From positions 1 through 6,947 of the forward strand of contig CAMFHW010000224.1 in assembly GCA_945952175.1 (NCBI GenBank): a stretch of 6,947 nt of DNA, read 5' to 3'. Each line of letters begins with the position of its first letter. Within the stretch, counting starts at the first letter, position 1. This document shows positions 1-5,487 of this stretch, in pieces. The notes below the pieces were generated by a model that searched no databases, was not told the DNA's origin, and worked only from the letters and a program-made list of their open reading frames with translations. This DNA is from an uncultured Phenylobacterium sp. (GTDB taxonomy: Bacteria; Pseudomonadota; Alphaproteobacteria; Caulobacterales; Caulobacteraceae). Position numbers and translations under genes: made by a program.

Positions 1-155
1 CCCTCAGCATCTCGATCGACGACCTGCGCGCCATCGGCCTTGGCAAGCTCGGCGCCATGGGCGCGGTGAGCAGCGGCCGCCTGCGCTTCTCCGACATGGG
101 CGTCGCCATGTCGCTGCAAGGCAAGCTCAAGGCCCTGTTCGCGAAGACCGCCTAG
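1..155 (+). CDS. C-terminal fragment of a probable SCP2 sterol-carrier-domain protein (5' end outside window)
   Basis: Only the last 50 codons are inside the window (reading from base 3, TAG stop at 153-155). The peptide runs from LSISIDDLRAIGLGKLGAM through SSGRLRFSDMGVAMSL and ends LKALFAKTA. The order 'hydrophobic stretch, GKL, small residues, SGRLRF, D, GVAMSL, LF' resembles the end of SCP2 (sterol carrier protein 2) domains, where a Gly-rich 'GKL..A..SG+L+I.GD...A..L..LF' segment forms the last strand and helix lining the lipid-binding tunnel. Proteins of this family bind or shuttle lipids or acyl-CoAs in the cytosol. The reading frame and stop are seen directly. The family call rests on 50 residues and is tentative; the same fold also ends other proteins, for example Eis-type acetyltransferases. 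The gene converges on the thioesterase gene across a repeat-filled gap. Confidence 0.5.
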   Translation, partial: LSISIDDLRAIGLGKLGAMGAVSSGRLRFSDMGVAMSLQGKLKALFAKTA

Positions 156-163
156 CCCCATTG

Positions 164-301
164 CCCTCTCCCCCTTGAGGGGGAGAGGGTAGGGTGAGGG
201 GGAAATCCAGAACCTGTCAGCTGACGCCTATCGGCGCCCTTCGCCGCTACGCGCCGAAGCCCCTCACCCTAACCCTCTCCCCGCAGGAGCGGGGGCGAGG
301 G
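164..301. repeat. Pair of inverted hairpin repeats (REP/BIME-like) between convergent genes
   Basis: The first copy is a perfect 11-bp stem, CCCTCTCCCCC / GGGGGAGAGGG, with a TTGA loop (164-189), followed by the tail TAGGGTGAGGGG (190-201). The second copy lies in opposite orientation: the exact complement of the tail is at 260-271, followed by an imperfect hairpin at 273-301 with one T/C mismatch and a GC-rich loop. Each copy can fold alone, and the two 12-nt tails can also pair with each other into a larger cruciform. A 10-bp palindrome, GTCAGCTGAC, sits between them at 216-225. Because the element fills the gap between a plus-strand and a minus-strand gene, it may work as a bidirectional terminator or 3'-end stabiliser. 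No U-tract follows either stem, so it is not a classical intrinsic terminator. Similar short repeats are widespread in GC-rich proteobacteria. Confidence 0.75.
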
Positions 302-323
302 CAATTCTTCGTCGCCGAACCGC

Positions 324-1175
324 CTAGTCCAGATGCCGCACGATCACCGACTGGCTGGCCATGGCCATCAGCGTCCCGTCCTCGCTGAACAGCCGCATGT
401 CGCCATGGGCGAAGCCGCCGTGCAGGCCCTGGATCATGATGTCGGCCAGCACCCAGCGGGTCGGGACGATGCGGACGATGCGCAGGGTGTTGTCCAGGCT
501 GTTGCCGCCGCCCGGCCGGCCCAGCGCCGCGCCGACGCCGGAGGGCACATAGTCGGCGAACACGGCCAACGCGCTGGCGTCGACCGGGAAATCCTCGATC
601 ATCCGCATCCACATGACCAGGCGGCCGTCGGCGCTGATCTTGCCCTCGCGCGGCCCCTCGCCATAGCGGCCCTTGGCCATGCGCACCTCGAGCCGGGCGT
701 TCAGGTTCTGGCCCTGGTCGCCCCACAGCATCGAGCGCTCGCAATCCTCCGGCGGAGGCATGTCGGGCATGGCCACCCACTGGTGCGAGACCGGGCTCGG
801 CCGCGCGCCCAGGGCCGCGTTGACCGTGAAGATCTCCTGGTCGCCCACATGGCCGATCACCCGGGCCTGGCTGTTGTATTTGCCGGCGACGGGGACCCAG
901 ACGTCGAGGTCCACCACAGATCCCGGCCGCGCATAGGACAGGTACTGCGCCGTCGCCCACACCACCGGCCGATCGCAGGTCCGCTCCATGGCCGCGATCG
1001 CGCTGGCCAGGCCGATGCCGCCATACATGAACATCTGCCCCGGCGGCCCCACGCAGACCGCGTCGGTCAGCGGCAGGTACCAGCGGTGCGGATTGTGGGT
1101 GGCCTTGAGGTCGAAGAACAGCGCGCTCATGCCGGCCATGTGGCGGAGCGCGGCCTTGGGCGCAATATGCCTCAC
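324..1175 (-). CDS. TesB-like acyl-CoA thioesterase (double hotdog)
   Basis: This 283-residue protein has the length and layout of the acyl-CoA thioesterase II (TesB) group, with two hotdog domains in one chain that hydrolyse acyl-CoA to fatty acid and CoA in the cytosol. The N-terminal hotdog spans about residues 28-125 (QMFMYGGIGLASAIAAM helix, then ATAQYLSYARPGSVVDLDV strands). The C-terminal hotdog spans about 145-283. It includes NSLDNTLRIV with D228 and ends in DGTLMAMASQSVIVR with Q275, which fit the family's catalytic Asp and Gln. I do not see a clear Ser/Thr at the third triad position. The start is a GTG at 1173-1175, 3 nt after the upstream stop, with a weak AGGG ahead of it. ATG codons 13 or 16 (MAGMSALFF, MSALFF) are alternatives with no better ribosome site. 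It is probably co-transcribed with the small membrane protein upstream. Natural substrate is unknown. Confidence 0.85.
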   Translation of the reverse strand: MRHIAPKAALRHMAGMSALFFDLKATHNPHRWYLPLTDAVCVGPPGQMFMYGGIGLASAIAAMERTCDRPVVWATAQYLSYARPGSVVDLDVWVPVAGKYNSQARVIGHVGDQEIFTVNAALGARPSPVSHQWVAMPDMPPPEDCERSMLWGDQGQNLNARLEVRMAKGRYGEGPREGKISADGRLVMWMRMIEDFPVDASALAVFADYVPSGVGAALGRPGGGNSLDNTLRIVRIVPTRWVLADIMIQGLHGGFAHGDMRLFSEDGTLMAMASQSVIVRHLD

Positions 1176-1178
1176 GCG

Positions 1179-1517
1179 TCAGCCCTGGGCTCCGACCTTC
1201 TCTGCTGGCGGCTTGCGGAAGCGGCTGACCAGCCCCGCCGCGCCCACCCCCATCAGCGCCCAGCCGGCCCACTGGCCGATGCCCTCGGGCATGAAGAAGC
1301 TCATCGGCCCGCCCAGCACCATCAGCCCGGCCATGCCCCAGGTCTTCCAGCGGGTTCCGCGCCGCGCCGTCTGCCATTGCGCGAATTCAGGGTCTGCGGA
1401 CGGCTTCCAGTCGCTTTTCACGGCGGCCGGCGGGGGCGCCGCGACCACGGGCGCGACCGACTCGGGCAGCCAGCTGCCAACCGGCTGCGGCGCGCGGCGT
1501 CCAAAGGTCTGGCTCAT
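1179..1517 (-). CDS. Small hypothetical membrane protein, proline-rich N-terminus, two predicted TM helices
   Basis: I do not recognise a named family for this 112-residue protein. Residues 1-50 are Pro/Ala-rich and soluble-looking (an APVVAAPPPAAV stretch at 22-33). A basic WQTARRGTRWK patch (48-58) leads into a hydrophobic hairpin: TM1 about 59-76 and TM2 about 80-97, joined by MPEGIGQW and closed by SRFRKPP. By the positive-inside rule both ends would be cytoplasmic. The ATG at 1515-1517 has a strong ribosome site, GAGGAG, 7 nt upstream, and the codon usage matches its neighbours, so I take it as real. The stop lies 3 nt before the thioesterase start, so the two are likely translated from one message. 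The context suggests, without proving, that the pair acts together at or near the membrane. Confidence 0.75.
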   Translation of the reverse strand: MSQTFGRRAPQPVGSWLPESVAPVVAAPPPAAVKSDWKPSADPEFAQWQTARRGTRWKTWGMAGLMVLGGPMSFFMPEGIGQWAGWALMGVGAAGLVSRFRKPPAEKVGAQG

Positions 1518-1530
1518 GGTGGCGCTCCTC
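1510..1530 (-). promoter_or_regulatory. Ribosome binding site and start of the small membrane protein gene
   Basis: Read on the minus strand, AGAGGAG is followed by CGCCACC and the ATG start. It is the best Shine-Dalgarno match in the window and fixes the start of the small membrane protein. I could not find a convincing -35/-10 pair in the roughly 75 nt between this site and the inverted repeat upstream. Confidence 0.6.
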
Positions 1531-1594
1531 TAGCCCCGTCAGCCTAGCCGCCCAGGCTTAGCGCGGGGTTTAACCGCATCGCTGATGTAACCCA

Positions 1595-1738
1595 CTCCGT
1601 CATCCTGGGCCTTGTGCCCAGGATCCCTGTCTACGCTAGCTCTGCGACGCAGCCAGACGCGTCGAGGCGGACGCTCTCATCGGAAGCACAATGCCGCCGG
1701 CCGGAGGGATCCTGGGCACAAGGCCCAGGATGACGGAG
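1595..1738. repeat. 34-bp perfect inverted repeat with 76-bp spacer; each arm is itself a hairpin
   Basis: The left arm (1595-1628) and right arm (1705-1738) are exact reverse complements over 34 bp. Inside each arm is a 9-bp perfect stem, ATCCTGGGC / GCCCAGGAT, with a 5-nt loop (left: stems 1602-1610 and 1616-1624). The arm core resembles the 'GTCATCCTGGGC...GCCCAGGATCC' interspersed repeat common in alphaproteobacterial intergenic regions. The spacer (1629-1704) has no start with a ribosome site and no protein I would call. The element lies just downstream of the cysteine synthase stop and upstream of the small membrane protein, so transcripts leaving the synthase gene meet a strong hairpin within about 8 nt of the stop codon. 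It may end or stabilise that message. No transposase or target-site duplication is visible. Confidence 0.85.
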
Positions 1739-1745
1739 CTAAGGC

Positions 1746-2789
1746 TCAGCCCGCCTTCCCATACGGCGTGGAGTCGAAGATCGCCTGCTCATCGGCCGTC
1801 ATGTCCACCGGCACGTCGCCGAACAGGGGGGTCGACAAGTAACGCTCGCCGGTGTCGGGCAGCATGCACAGGATGTTCGAGCCCTTCGGCGCCTCGCCCG
1901 CCACCTGCAGGGCGCCGGCGAAGGTCGCCCCCGAGGTGATGCCGACGAAGATGCCTTCCTGGGTCGCCAGCGCCTGGGCTTGTTTCATCGCTTCCGGCCC
2001 GGCGATCGGCAGCAGCCTGCCGACCAGCCCGTCGCTCACCGCCTCGCCGGTGATCTTCGGGATGAAGTCCGGCGTCCAGCCCTGCATCGGGTGGGGCTTC
2101 CAGGCTGGGTGGCCGGCGGCCGGCGTGCCGTCGGAATTGCGCGCCTGGCTCTCGCCGCTGCCCAGCAGCTGGGCGTCCTGCGGCTCGCAGACCACGATCT
2201 TCGTCTTTGGGCTCTTCTGCGCCAGCACGCGGGCCACGCCCTTCAGCGTCCCGCCGGTGCCGTAGCCGGTCACCCAGTAGTCCAGCGACCCGTCCGGGAA
2301 GTCCTCGAGGATCTCCACCGCCGTGGTCTTCGAGTGCATGTCCGGATTGGCTTCGTTCTCGAACTGGCGGGTCATGAACCAGCCGTGGGCCGCCGCCAGC
2401 TCCTTGGTCTTCTCGATCATGCCCGTGGCTCGGAGCGCCGCAGGCGTCAGCACGACCTTGGCGCCCAGGAAGCGCATCAGCTTGCGCCGCTCGATCGAGA
2501 AGCTCTCCGCCATGGTCACCACCAGCGGGTAGCCCTTGGCCGCGCAGACCATGGCCAGGCCGATGCCGGTATTGCCGCTGGTCGCCTCGATCACCGTCTG
2601 GCCGGGCTTCAGCTCGCCGCTCTTCTCCGCCGCCTCGATGACGCCGAGCGCCAGGCGGTCCTTCACCGAGCCCAGCGGATTGAAAGCCTCGACCTTCACC
2701 CAGAGGTTCACGCCCTCCGGCGCCAGGCGGTTGATGCGCACCACCGGCGTGCGGCCGACGGTCTCCAAGATGCTTTGATAGCGGGCCAC
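1746..2789 (-). CDS. cysK: Cysteine synthase-family PLP-dependent enzyme (CysK-like)
   Basis: This 347-residue protein is a fold-type II PLP enzyme. Family members make L-cysteine from O-acetylserine and sulfide in the cytosol. Visible motifs, in order, are NPLGSVKDR with the presumed PLP lysine K43, the TSGNTG substrate loop (70-75), GYGTGGT phosphate-binding loop (175-181), SGAT (286-289) and PDTGERY near the C-terminus (311-317). It is longer than the usual 310-325 residues: an extra segment lies around 207-235 (SGESQARNSDG...HPAWKPHPMQGW), and the C-terminus is extended past PDTGERY. A GTG at 2787-2789 is chosen because GGGAGG lies 5 nt upstream and the protein then opens ARYQSILETVGRTPVV, as the family does. 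The open frame reaches 2870 but would overlap the TetR gene. A cystathionine beta-synthase-type or other sulfhydrylase role cannot be excluded. No cysE or sulfate-assimilation gene is adjacent. Confidence 0.88.
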   Translation of the reverse strand: MARYQSILETVGRTPVVRINRLAPEGVNLWVKVEAFNPLGSVKDRLALGVIEAAEKSGELKPGQTVIEATSGNTGIGLAMVCAAKGYPLVVTMAESFSIERRKLMRFLGAKVVLTPAALRATGMIEKTKELAAAHGWFMTRQFENEANPDMHSKTTAVEILEDFPDGSLDYWVTGYGTGGTLKGVARVLAQKSPKTKIVVCEPQDAQLLGSGESQARNSDGTPAAGHPAWKPHPMQGWTPDFIPKITGEAVSDGLVGRLLPIAGPEAMKQAQALATQEGIFVGITSGATFAGALQVAGEAPKGSNILCMLPDTGERYLSTPLFGDVPVDMTADEQAIFDSTPYGKAG

Positions 2790-2823
2790 CCCGGCCTCCC
2801 ATGTCCCCAATGCGGGGCGGACA

Positions 2824-3411
2824 CTAGCCTTTCCGGAGGCCGTCCAACAGCGCTTCGAACGCTTTCGCATAACCTTGTGCGGCGGCGGCGGGATCGTCGG
2901 CCGCGCCGCAGGCCATGGCCGCCTCGGTGACCGCCCCCAGGATCAGCCGCGCCAGCGGCTCCACCGGCTGTTCGCCGATCAGGCCCTGGCGCATGGCCAC
3001 CGTCACCACCGTCTCGATCTCGCCGCCGAAGTGCCGGGCGTCGATCTCCCGCCACTTCGTCCAGCCCAGCACGGCCGGGCCGTCCTTCAGCATGATGCGC
3101 CCGATCGGCCCCTGCGAGCAGACCTCGAAATAGGCCCGCGTGCCCGCCGCCATCGAGGCCAGGACGTCGCGCGCCTCGGACGCGGCGGCCTTGACCTTCG
3201 CCTCGACCTCCAGGCCGACGCCCTCGAACACCGCCTCGAACACGGCCTCCTTGGACGGGAAGTGGTGGTAGACCGCGCCCTTGGCCACGCCGCTCGCCTG
3301 GGCGATCTGGTCCATCGGGGTCGCCGCGAAGCCCTGGTCTCCGAACAGGGTCCGGGCCGCTGTCAGGATCGCTCCCCGCGTCTGCGCGCGCCGCTCCGCC
3401 TGTCTCGCCAT
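2824..3411 (-). CDS. TetR/AcrR-family transcriptional repressor
   Basis: This 195-residue protein has the usual TetR length. Its N-terminal DNA-binding domain reads RGAILTAARTLFGDQGFAAT (12-31), then the helix-turn-helix PMDQIAQASGVAKGAVYHHF (32-51) and PSKEAVFEAVFE, all close to family consensus. The C-terminal part (about 65-195) is the variable, helical ligand-binding and dimerisation domain, so the inducer cannot be read from it. The ATG at 3409-3411 has no clear Shine-Dalgarno sequence and may be leaderless or weakly translated, as is common for repressors. It is divergent from the NTF2-like/DHA2 transporter genes across a 100-bp region with TetR-style palindromes. It therefore probably represses that operon and perhaps itself. 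The cysteine synthase start lies 34 nt after its stop on the same strand, so read-through is possible, although a functional link there is not implied. Confidence 0.93.
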   Translation of the reverse strand: MARQAERRAQTRGAILTAARTLFGDQGFAATPMDQIAQASGVAKGAVYHHFPSKEAVFEAVFEGVGLEVEAKVKAAASEARDVLASMAAGTRAYFEVCSQGPIGRIMLKDGPAVLGWTKWREIDARHFGGEIETVVTVAMRQGLIGEQPVEPLARLILGAVTEAAMACGAADDPAAAAQGYAKAFEALLDGLRKG

Positions 3412-3446
3412 GCCGTCAATCTAGCAAGGCCGCAGCCGTGCGCCAA

Positions 3447-3475
3447 TTGACTTACCGCCTGCGGGTCGGTAAATA
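3447..3475 (+). promoter_or_regulatory. Probable sigma70-type promoter for the NTF2-like/DHA2 transporter operon
   Basis: TTGACT (3447-3452) and TAAATA (3470-3475) are separated by exactly 17 bp, the optimal spacing, and match the -35 and -10 consensus in five and four positions of six. Transcription would begin near 3482-3484, giving a leader of roughly 30 nt before the ATG at 3512. It is the most AT-rich spot in the window and lies in the divergent gap upstream of the operon. The assignment is from sequence alone. Confidence 0.65.
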
Positions 3476-3488
3476 CCGACCATCGGTC
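3452..3488. promoter_or_regulatory. Overlapping TetR-type operator palindromes
   Basis: Four alternating ACCG/CGGT half-sites occur in 37 bp: TTACCG (3452-3457), TCGGTA (3466-3471), TACCGA (3474-3479) and TCGGTC (3483-3488). They form an outer pair TTACCG-N9-CGGTAA (3452-3472), a middle pair TCGGTA-AA-TACCGA (3466-3479) and a third pair ACCGA-CCA-TCGGT (3475-3487). The first covers the promoter spacer, the middle one overlaps the -10 box and the third lies at the expected transcription start. Such sites beside a divergent tetR gene are the usual repressor operators of this family. Which pairs are truly bound cannot be told from sequence; two dimers side by side would fit the spacing. Confidence 0.7.
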
Positions 3489-3501
3489 AGTTTTTTCCTC
3501 C

Positions 3502-3514
3502 GGAGCGACCCATG
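3502..3514 (+). promoter_or_regulatory. Ribosome binding site of the NTF2-like gene
   Basis: GGAG (3502-3505) lies 6 nt ahead of the ATG at 3512, following a short T-rich run. It supports the chosen start of the first gene in the operon. Confidence 0.6.
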
Positions 3515-3877
3515 CCCAGTCCCGCCACCGTCGAAGCCTTCATGTCCACCGTCGAAGCCGGCGACTATGTCGGCGCCATCGAACGCTTCTATGCGCCCGA
3601 CGCCTCGATGCAGGAGAATCAGGACGAGCCACGGGTCGGCCGCGACCGCCTGATCGCCGACGAGGCTCGGATGATGCGGCGCTTCGACCGCATCGCCGCG
3701 GCGCGAATCGGCCAGGCCGCGATCACCGGCGACCAGGTCGCGATCCGCTGGAAGTTCGAGTTCCACAAGGGCGGCCAGGTTGTCGGCGGCCTCGACGAGA
3801 TCGCCTGGCAGACCTGGCGCGGCGAGCAGGTGGCGCAAGAGACCTTCTTCTACGACCCCAGGCAGATGGGCGGCTGA
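3512..3877 (+). CDS. NTF2/SnoaL-like small protein
   Basis: This 121-residue protein has the size and pattern of the NTF2-like/SnoaL superfamily, a cone-shaped fold of one curved sheet and helices used by enzymes (isomerases, cyclases, hydroxylases) and non-catalytic binders. It opens with the helix TVEAFMSTVEAGDYVGAIERFYAPDASMQENQDEPRVGRDRLIADE (about 6-51), typical of the family's 'F..A...GD...A...FYA.DA...E...P..GRD' signature. Strand segments follow: AAITGDQVAIRWKFEFH (69-85) and DEIAWQTWRGEQVAQETFFYDP (94-115). No signal peptide is visible, so it is probably cytosolic. It is the first gene after the TetR-controlled promoter and sits 83 nt ahead of the transporter, suggesting it binds or alters the same small molecule. 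The exact reaction, if any, cannot be inferred. Confidence 0.8.
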   Translation: MPSPATVEAFMSTVEAGDYVGAIERFYAPDASMQENQDEPRVGRDRLIADEARMMRRFDRIAAARIGQAAITGDQVAIRWKFEFHKGGQVVGGLDEIAWQTWRGEQVAQETFFYDPRQMGG

Positions 3878-3893
3878 TCCGCCGCGCCTGCAA

Positions 3894-3914
3894 GCCCTTG
3901 GCGTCCCCGAGGGC
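3894..3914 (+). other. Possible intercistronic hairpin
   Basis: GCCCTTGG and CCGAGGGC can form an 8-bp stem with one G-U pair and a 5-nt loop in the 83-nt gap between the NTF2-like gene and the transporter gene. There is no U-tract, so it is not an intrinsic terminator. It could stabilise or process the message. A chance GC-rich fold is equally possible. Confidence 0.3.
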
Positions 3915-3960
3915 AAGCCGCTAACCTTCGCGTTCGGTCGCGAGGGGGGCGGCCCGGGGC

Positions 3961-5487
3961 ATGGCGTCAGCGAAGGATATCGAGAACCGGCTACCCATCA
4001 CCGGGGCCCTGATGCTGGCCACGCTGATGAACACGCTGGATTCCACCATCGCCAACGTCGCCCTGCCGCACATCCAGGGCAGCGTCTCGGCCGCCCAGGA
4101 CCAGATTACCTGGGTCCTGACCAGCTACATCATCGCCACGGCGATCATGCTGCCGCTGTCCGGGTGGCTGTCGGAGAAGATCGGCCGCAAGACCATGTTC
4201 CTGGTCTCGATCGGCGGCTTCACCCTGGCCTCGGTGCTCTGCGGCATCGCCACCAGCCTGCCCGAGATCGTCGCCTTCCGCTTGATCCAGGGCATAGCCG
4301 GCGCCTCGCTGATGCCGCTCTCCCAGACGGCCATGCTCGACATGTATCCGCCGCGCATGATCCCGCGGGTGATGAGCCTGTGGAGCGCCGCGGTGATCCT
4401 CGGGCCCATCGTCGGTCCCACCCTCGGCGGCTGGCTCACCGAAAGCCTGTCCTGGCGCTGGGTGTTCTTCATCAACCTGCCGATCGGCATCCTGGCCTTC
4501 CTCGGCTGCTGGACCTTCATGGACGCCGACCCGGGCGGCCGGCAGAGGCCGTTCGACTTCCTGGGCTTCGGGACCCTGATCACCTTCATCGGCGCGCTGC
4601 AGCTCATGCTCGACCGGGGGCCGGGCCAGGACTGGTTCGATTCCAAGGAGATCTGGATCTACGCCTTGCTGGCGAGCGGCGGGCTCTGGATGTTCGTGAT
4701 GCAGACCATGACGGCCGAGCATCCCTTCTTCCACCGCAACCTCGCCAAGGACGCCAACTACGTCACCGGCACCACCTTCGGCCTGTTCGTCGGCGTGATC
4801 CTGTTCTCGACAAGCGCGCTCCTGCCATCCTTCATGCAGAACCTGCTGGGCTATTCGGCCCTGCAGGCGGGCTGGGCCAGCATGACGCGCGGCGTGGGCT
4901 CCCTCATCGCCTTCCTGGCCGTGCCGACCCTGATGATCCGCGTCGGCGCGCGGCGCGTGCTGGTGATCGGGGTGATCCTCTCGACCCTGGCGCTCTGGCA
5001 GATGTGCCAGTTCGACCTCTCCATGACCGCCGAGCCGATCATGATCGCGGGCTTCGTCCAGGGCCTCGGCACCGGCCTCCTGTTCGCGCCGCTGAACATG
5101 CTGTCCTACGCCACGCTGTCGCCGATACACCGCACCGAGGGCACTATCGTCGCCACCATGGCCCGCAGCCTGGGCTCCAGCCTCGGCATCTCTGTGGTCC
5201 AGGCCGCGGTGATCCGCGACAGCGCCCTCGTCCATGCGCGCCTGACCGAGCGCATCGATCCGTCCAACCCGGTGATCCGCTGGGCCCTGCCGTCCTTCAT
5301 GAACCCATCCACGCCCTCGGGCCTCTCGATCCTGAACGGCGAGATCACCCGCCAGGGGGCGATGGTGGCGTATGACGTGGTCTTCGCCTGGATGGCGCTG
5401 GGCGTGCTCTTCCTGCTGCCGCTGATCCTGATCCTCAAGCCCGCGCCGCCGCTGCCGCCGGCCGCCCACGAGATGGCCGCCGACTAG
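3961..5487 (+). CDS. DHA2-family (EmrB/QacA) 14-TM multidrug efflux MFS transporter
   Basis: This 508-residue integral inner-membrane protein has the normal length for a 14-helix drug:H+ antiporter. Family signatures are clear. LDSTIANVALP in TM1 (26-36) is motif D1, and DQITWVLTSYIIATAIMLP follows. GWLSEKIGRK (68-77) is motif A in the TM2-3 loop. GPIVGPTLGGW in TM5 (148-158) is the antiporter motif C, followed by SWRWVFFINLPIG. LDRGPGQDWFDS (217-228) is the loop typical of EmrB relatives. The protein is expected to expel hydrophobic drugs or metabolites using the proton gradient. The ATG at 3961 is preceded by GAGGGG at a long spacing (13 nt) and by GGGG very close, so translation may be modest or partly coupled. 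No EmrA/HlyD-type periplasmic adaptor or outer-membrane channel lies nearby within the window. Substrate is unknown. Its TAG overlaps the stop of the convergent gene. Confidence 0.93.
   Translation: MASAKDIENRLPITGALMLATLMNTLDSTIANVALPHIQGSVSAAQDQITWVLTSYIIATAIMLPLSGWLSEKIGRKTMFLVSIGGFTLASVLCGIATSLPEIVAFRLIQGIAGASLMPLSQTAMLDMYPPRMIPRVMSLWSAAVILGPIVGPTLGGWLTESLSWRWVFFINLPIGILAFLGCWTFMDADPGGRQRPFDFLGFGTLITFIGALQLMLDRGPGQDWFDSKEIWIYALLASGGLWMFVMQTMTAEHPFFHRNLAKDANYVTGTTFGLFVGVILFSTSALLPSFMQNLLGYSALQAGWASMTRGVGSLIAFLAVPTLMIRVGARRVLVIGVILSTLALWQMCQFDLSMTAEPIMIAGFVQGLGTGLLFAPLNMLSYATLSPIHRTEGTIVATMARSLGSSLGISVVQAAVIRDSALVHARLTERIDPSNPVIRWALPSFMNPSTPSGLSILNGEITRQGAMVAYDVVFAWMALGVLFLLPLILILKPAPPLPPAAHEMAAD

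Noticed and set aside
164..189. Classical intrinsic terminator after the SCP2-like gene
   Set aside because: The stem is strong but no T-run follows on either strand, so I describe it as part of a repeat pair rather than a canonical terminator.
333..1547. 404-codon plus-strand open frame
   Set aside because: It is antisense to the thioesterase and small membrane protein genes, His/Arg/Ala-rich and without motifs. The minus-strand reading has proper family signatures.
1612..1939. Small plus-strand frames within and beside the 34-bp inverted repeat
   Set aside because: They are built partly of repeat arm and partly of antisense cysteine synthase sequence, have no Shine-Dalgarno site, and show no protein-like composition.
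2805..2817. Small CCCC/GGGG hairpin between tetR and the cysteine synthase gene
   Set aside because: A 4-bp GC stem is expected by chance in this composition, and it has no U-tract or conserved context.
2790..2870. Upstream extension of the cysteine synthase frame to 2870
   Set aside because: The added residues are not family-like, would overlap the TetR coding sequence, and lack a ribosome site. The GTG at 2789 has GGGAGG at good spacing and gives the family's normal N-terminus.
3452..3916. 154-codon minus-strand frame antisense to the NTF2-like gene
   Set aside because: It covers the promoter/operator region and the opposite strand of a gene with recognisable NTF2-like features, and it has no ribosome site or family resemblance.
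3780..5375. 531-codon plus-strand open frame overlapping the transporter
   Set aside because: It is a shifted frame of the transporter gene with Arg/His/Pro/Ala-rich composition, no hydrophobic helices and no recognisable motif.
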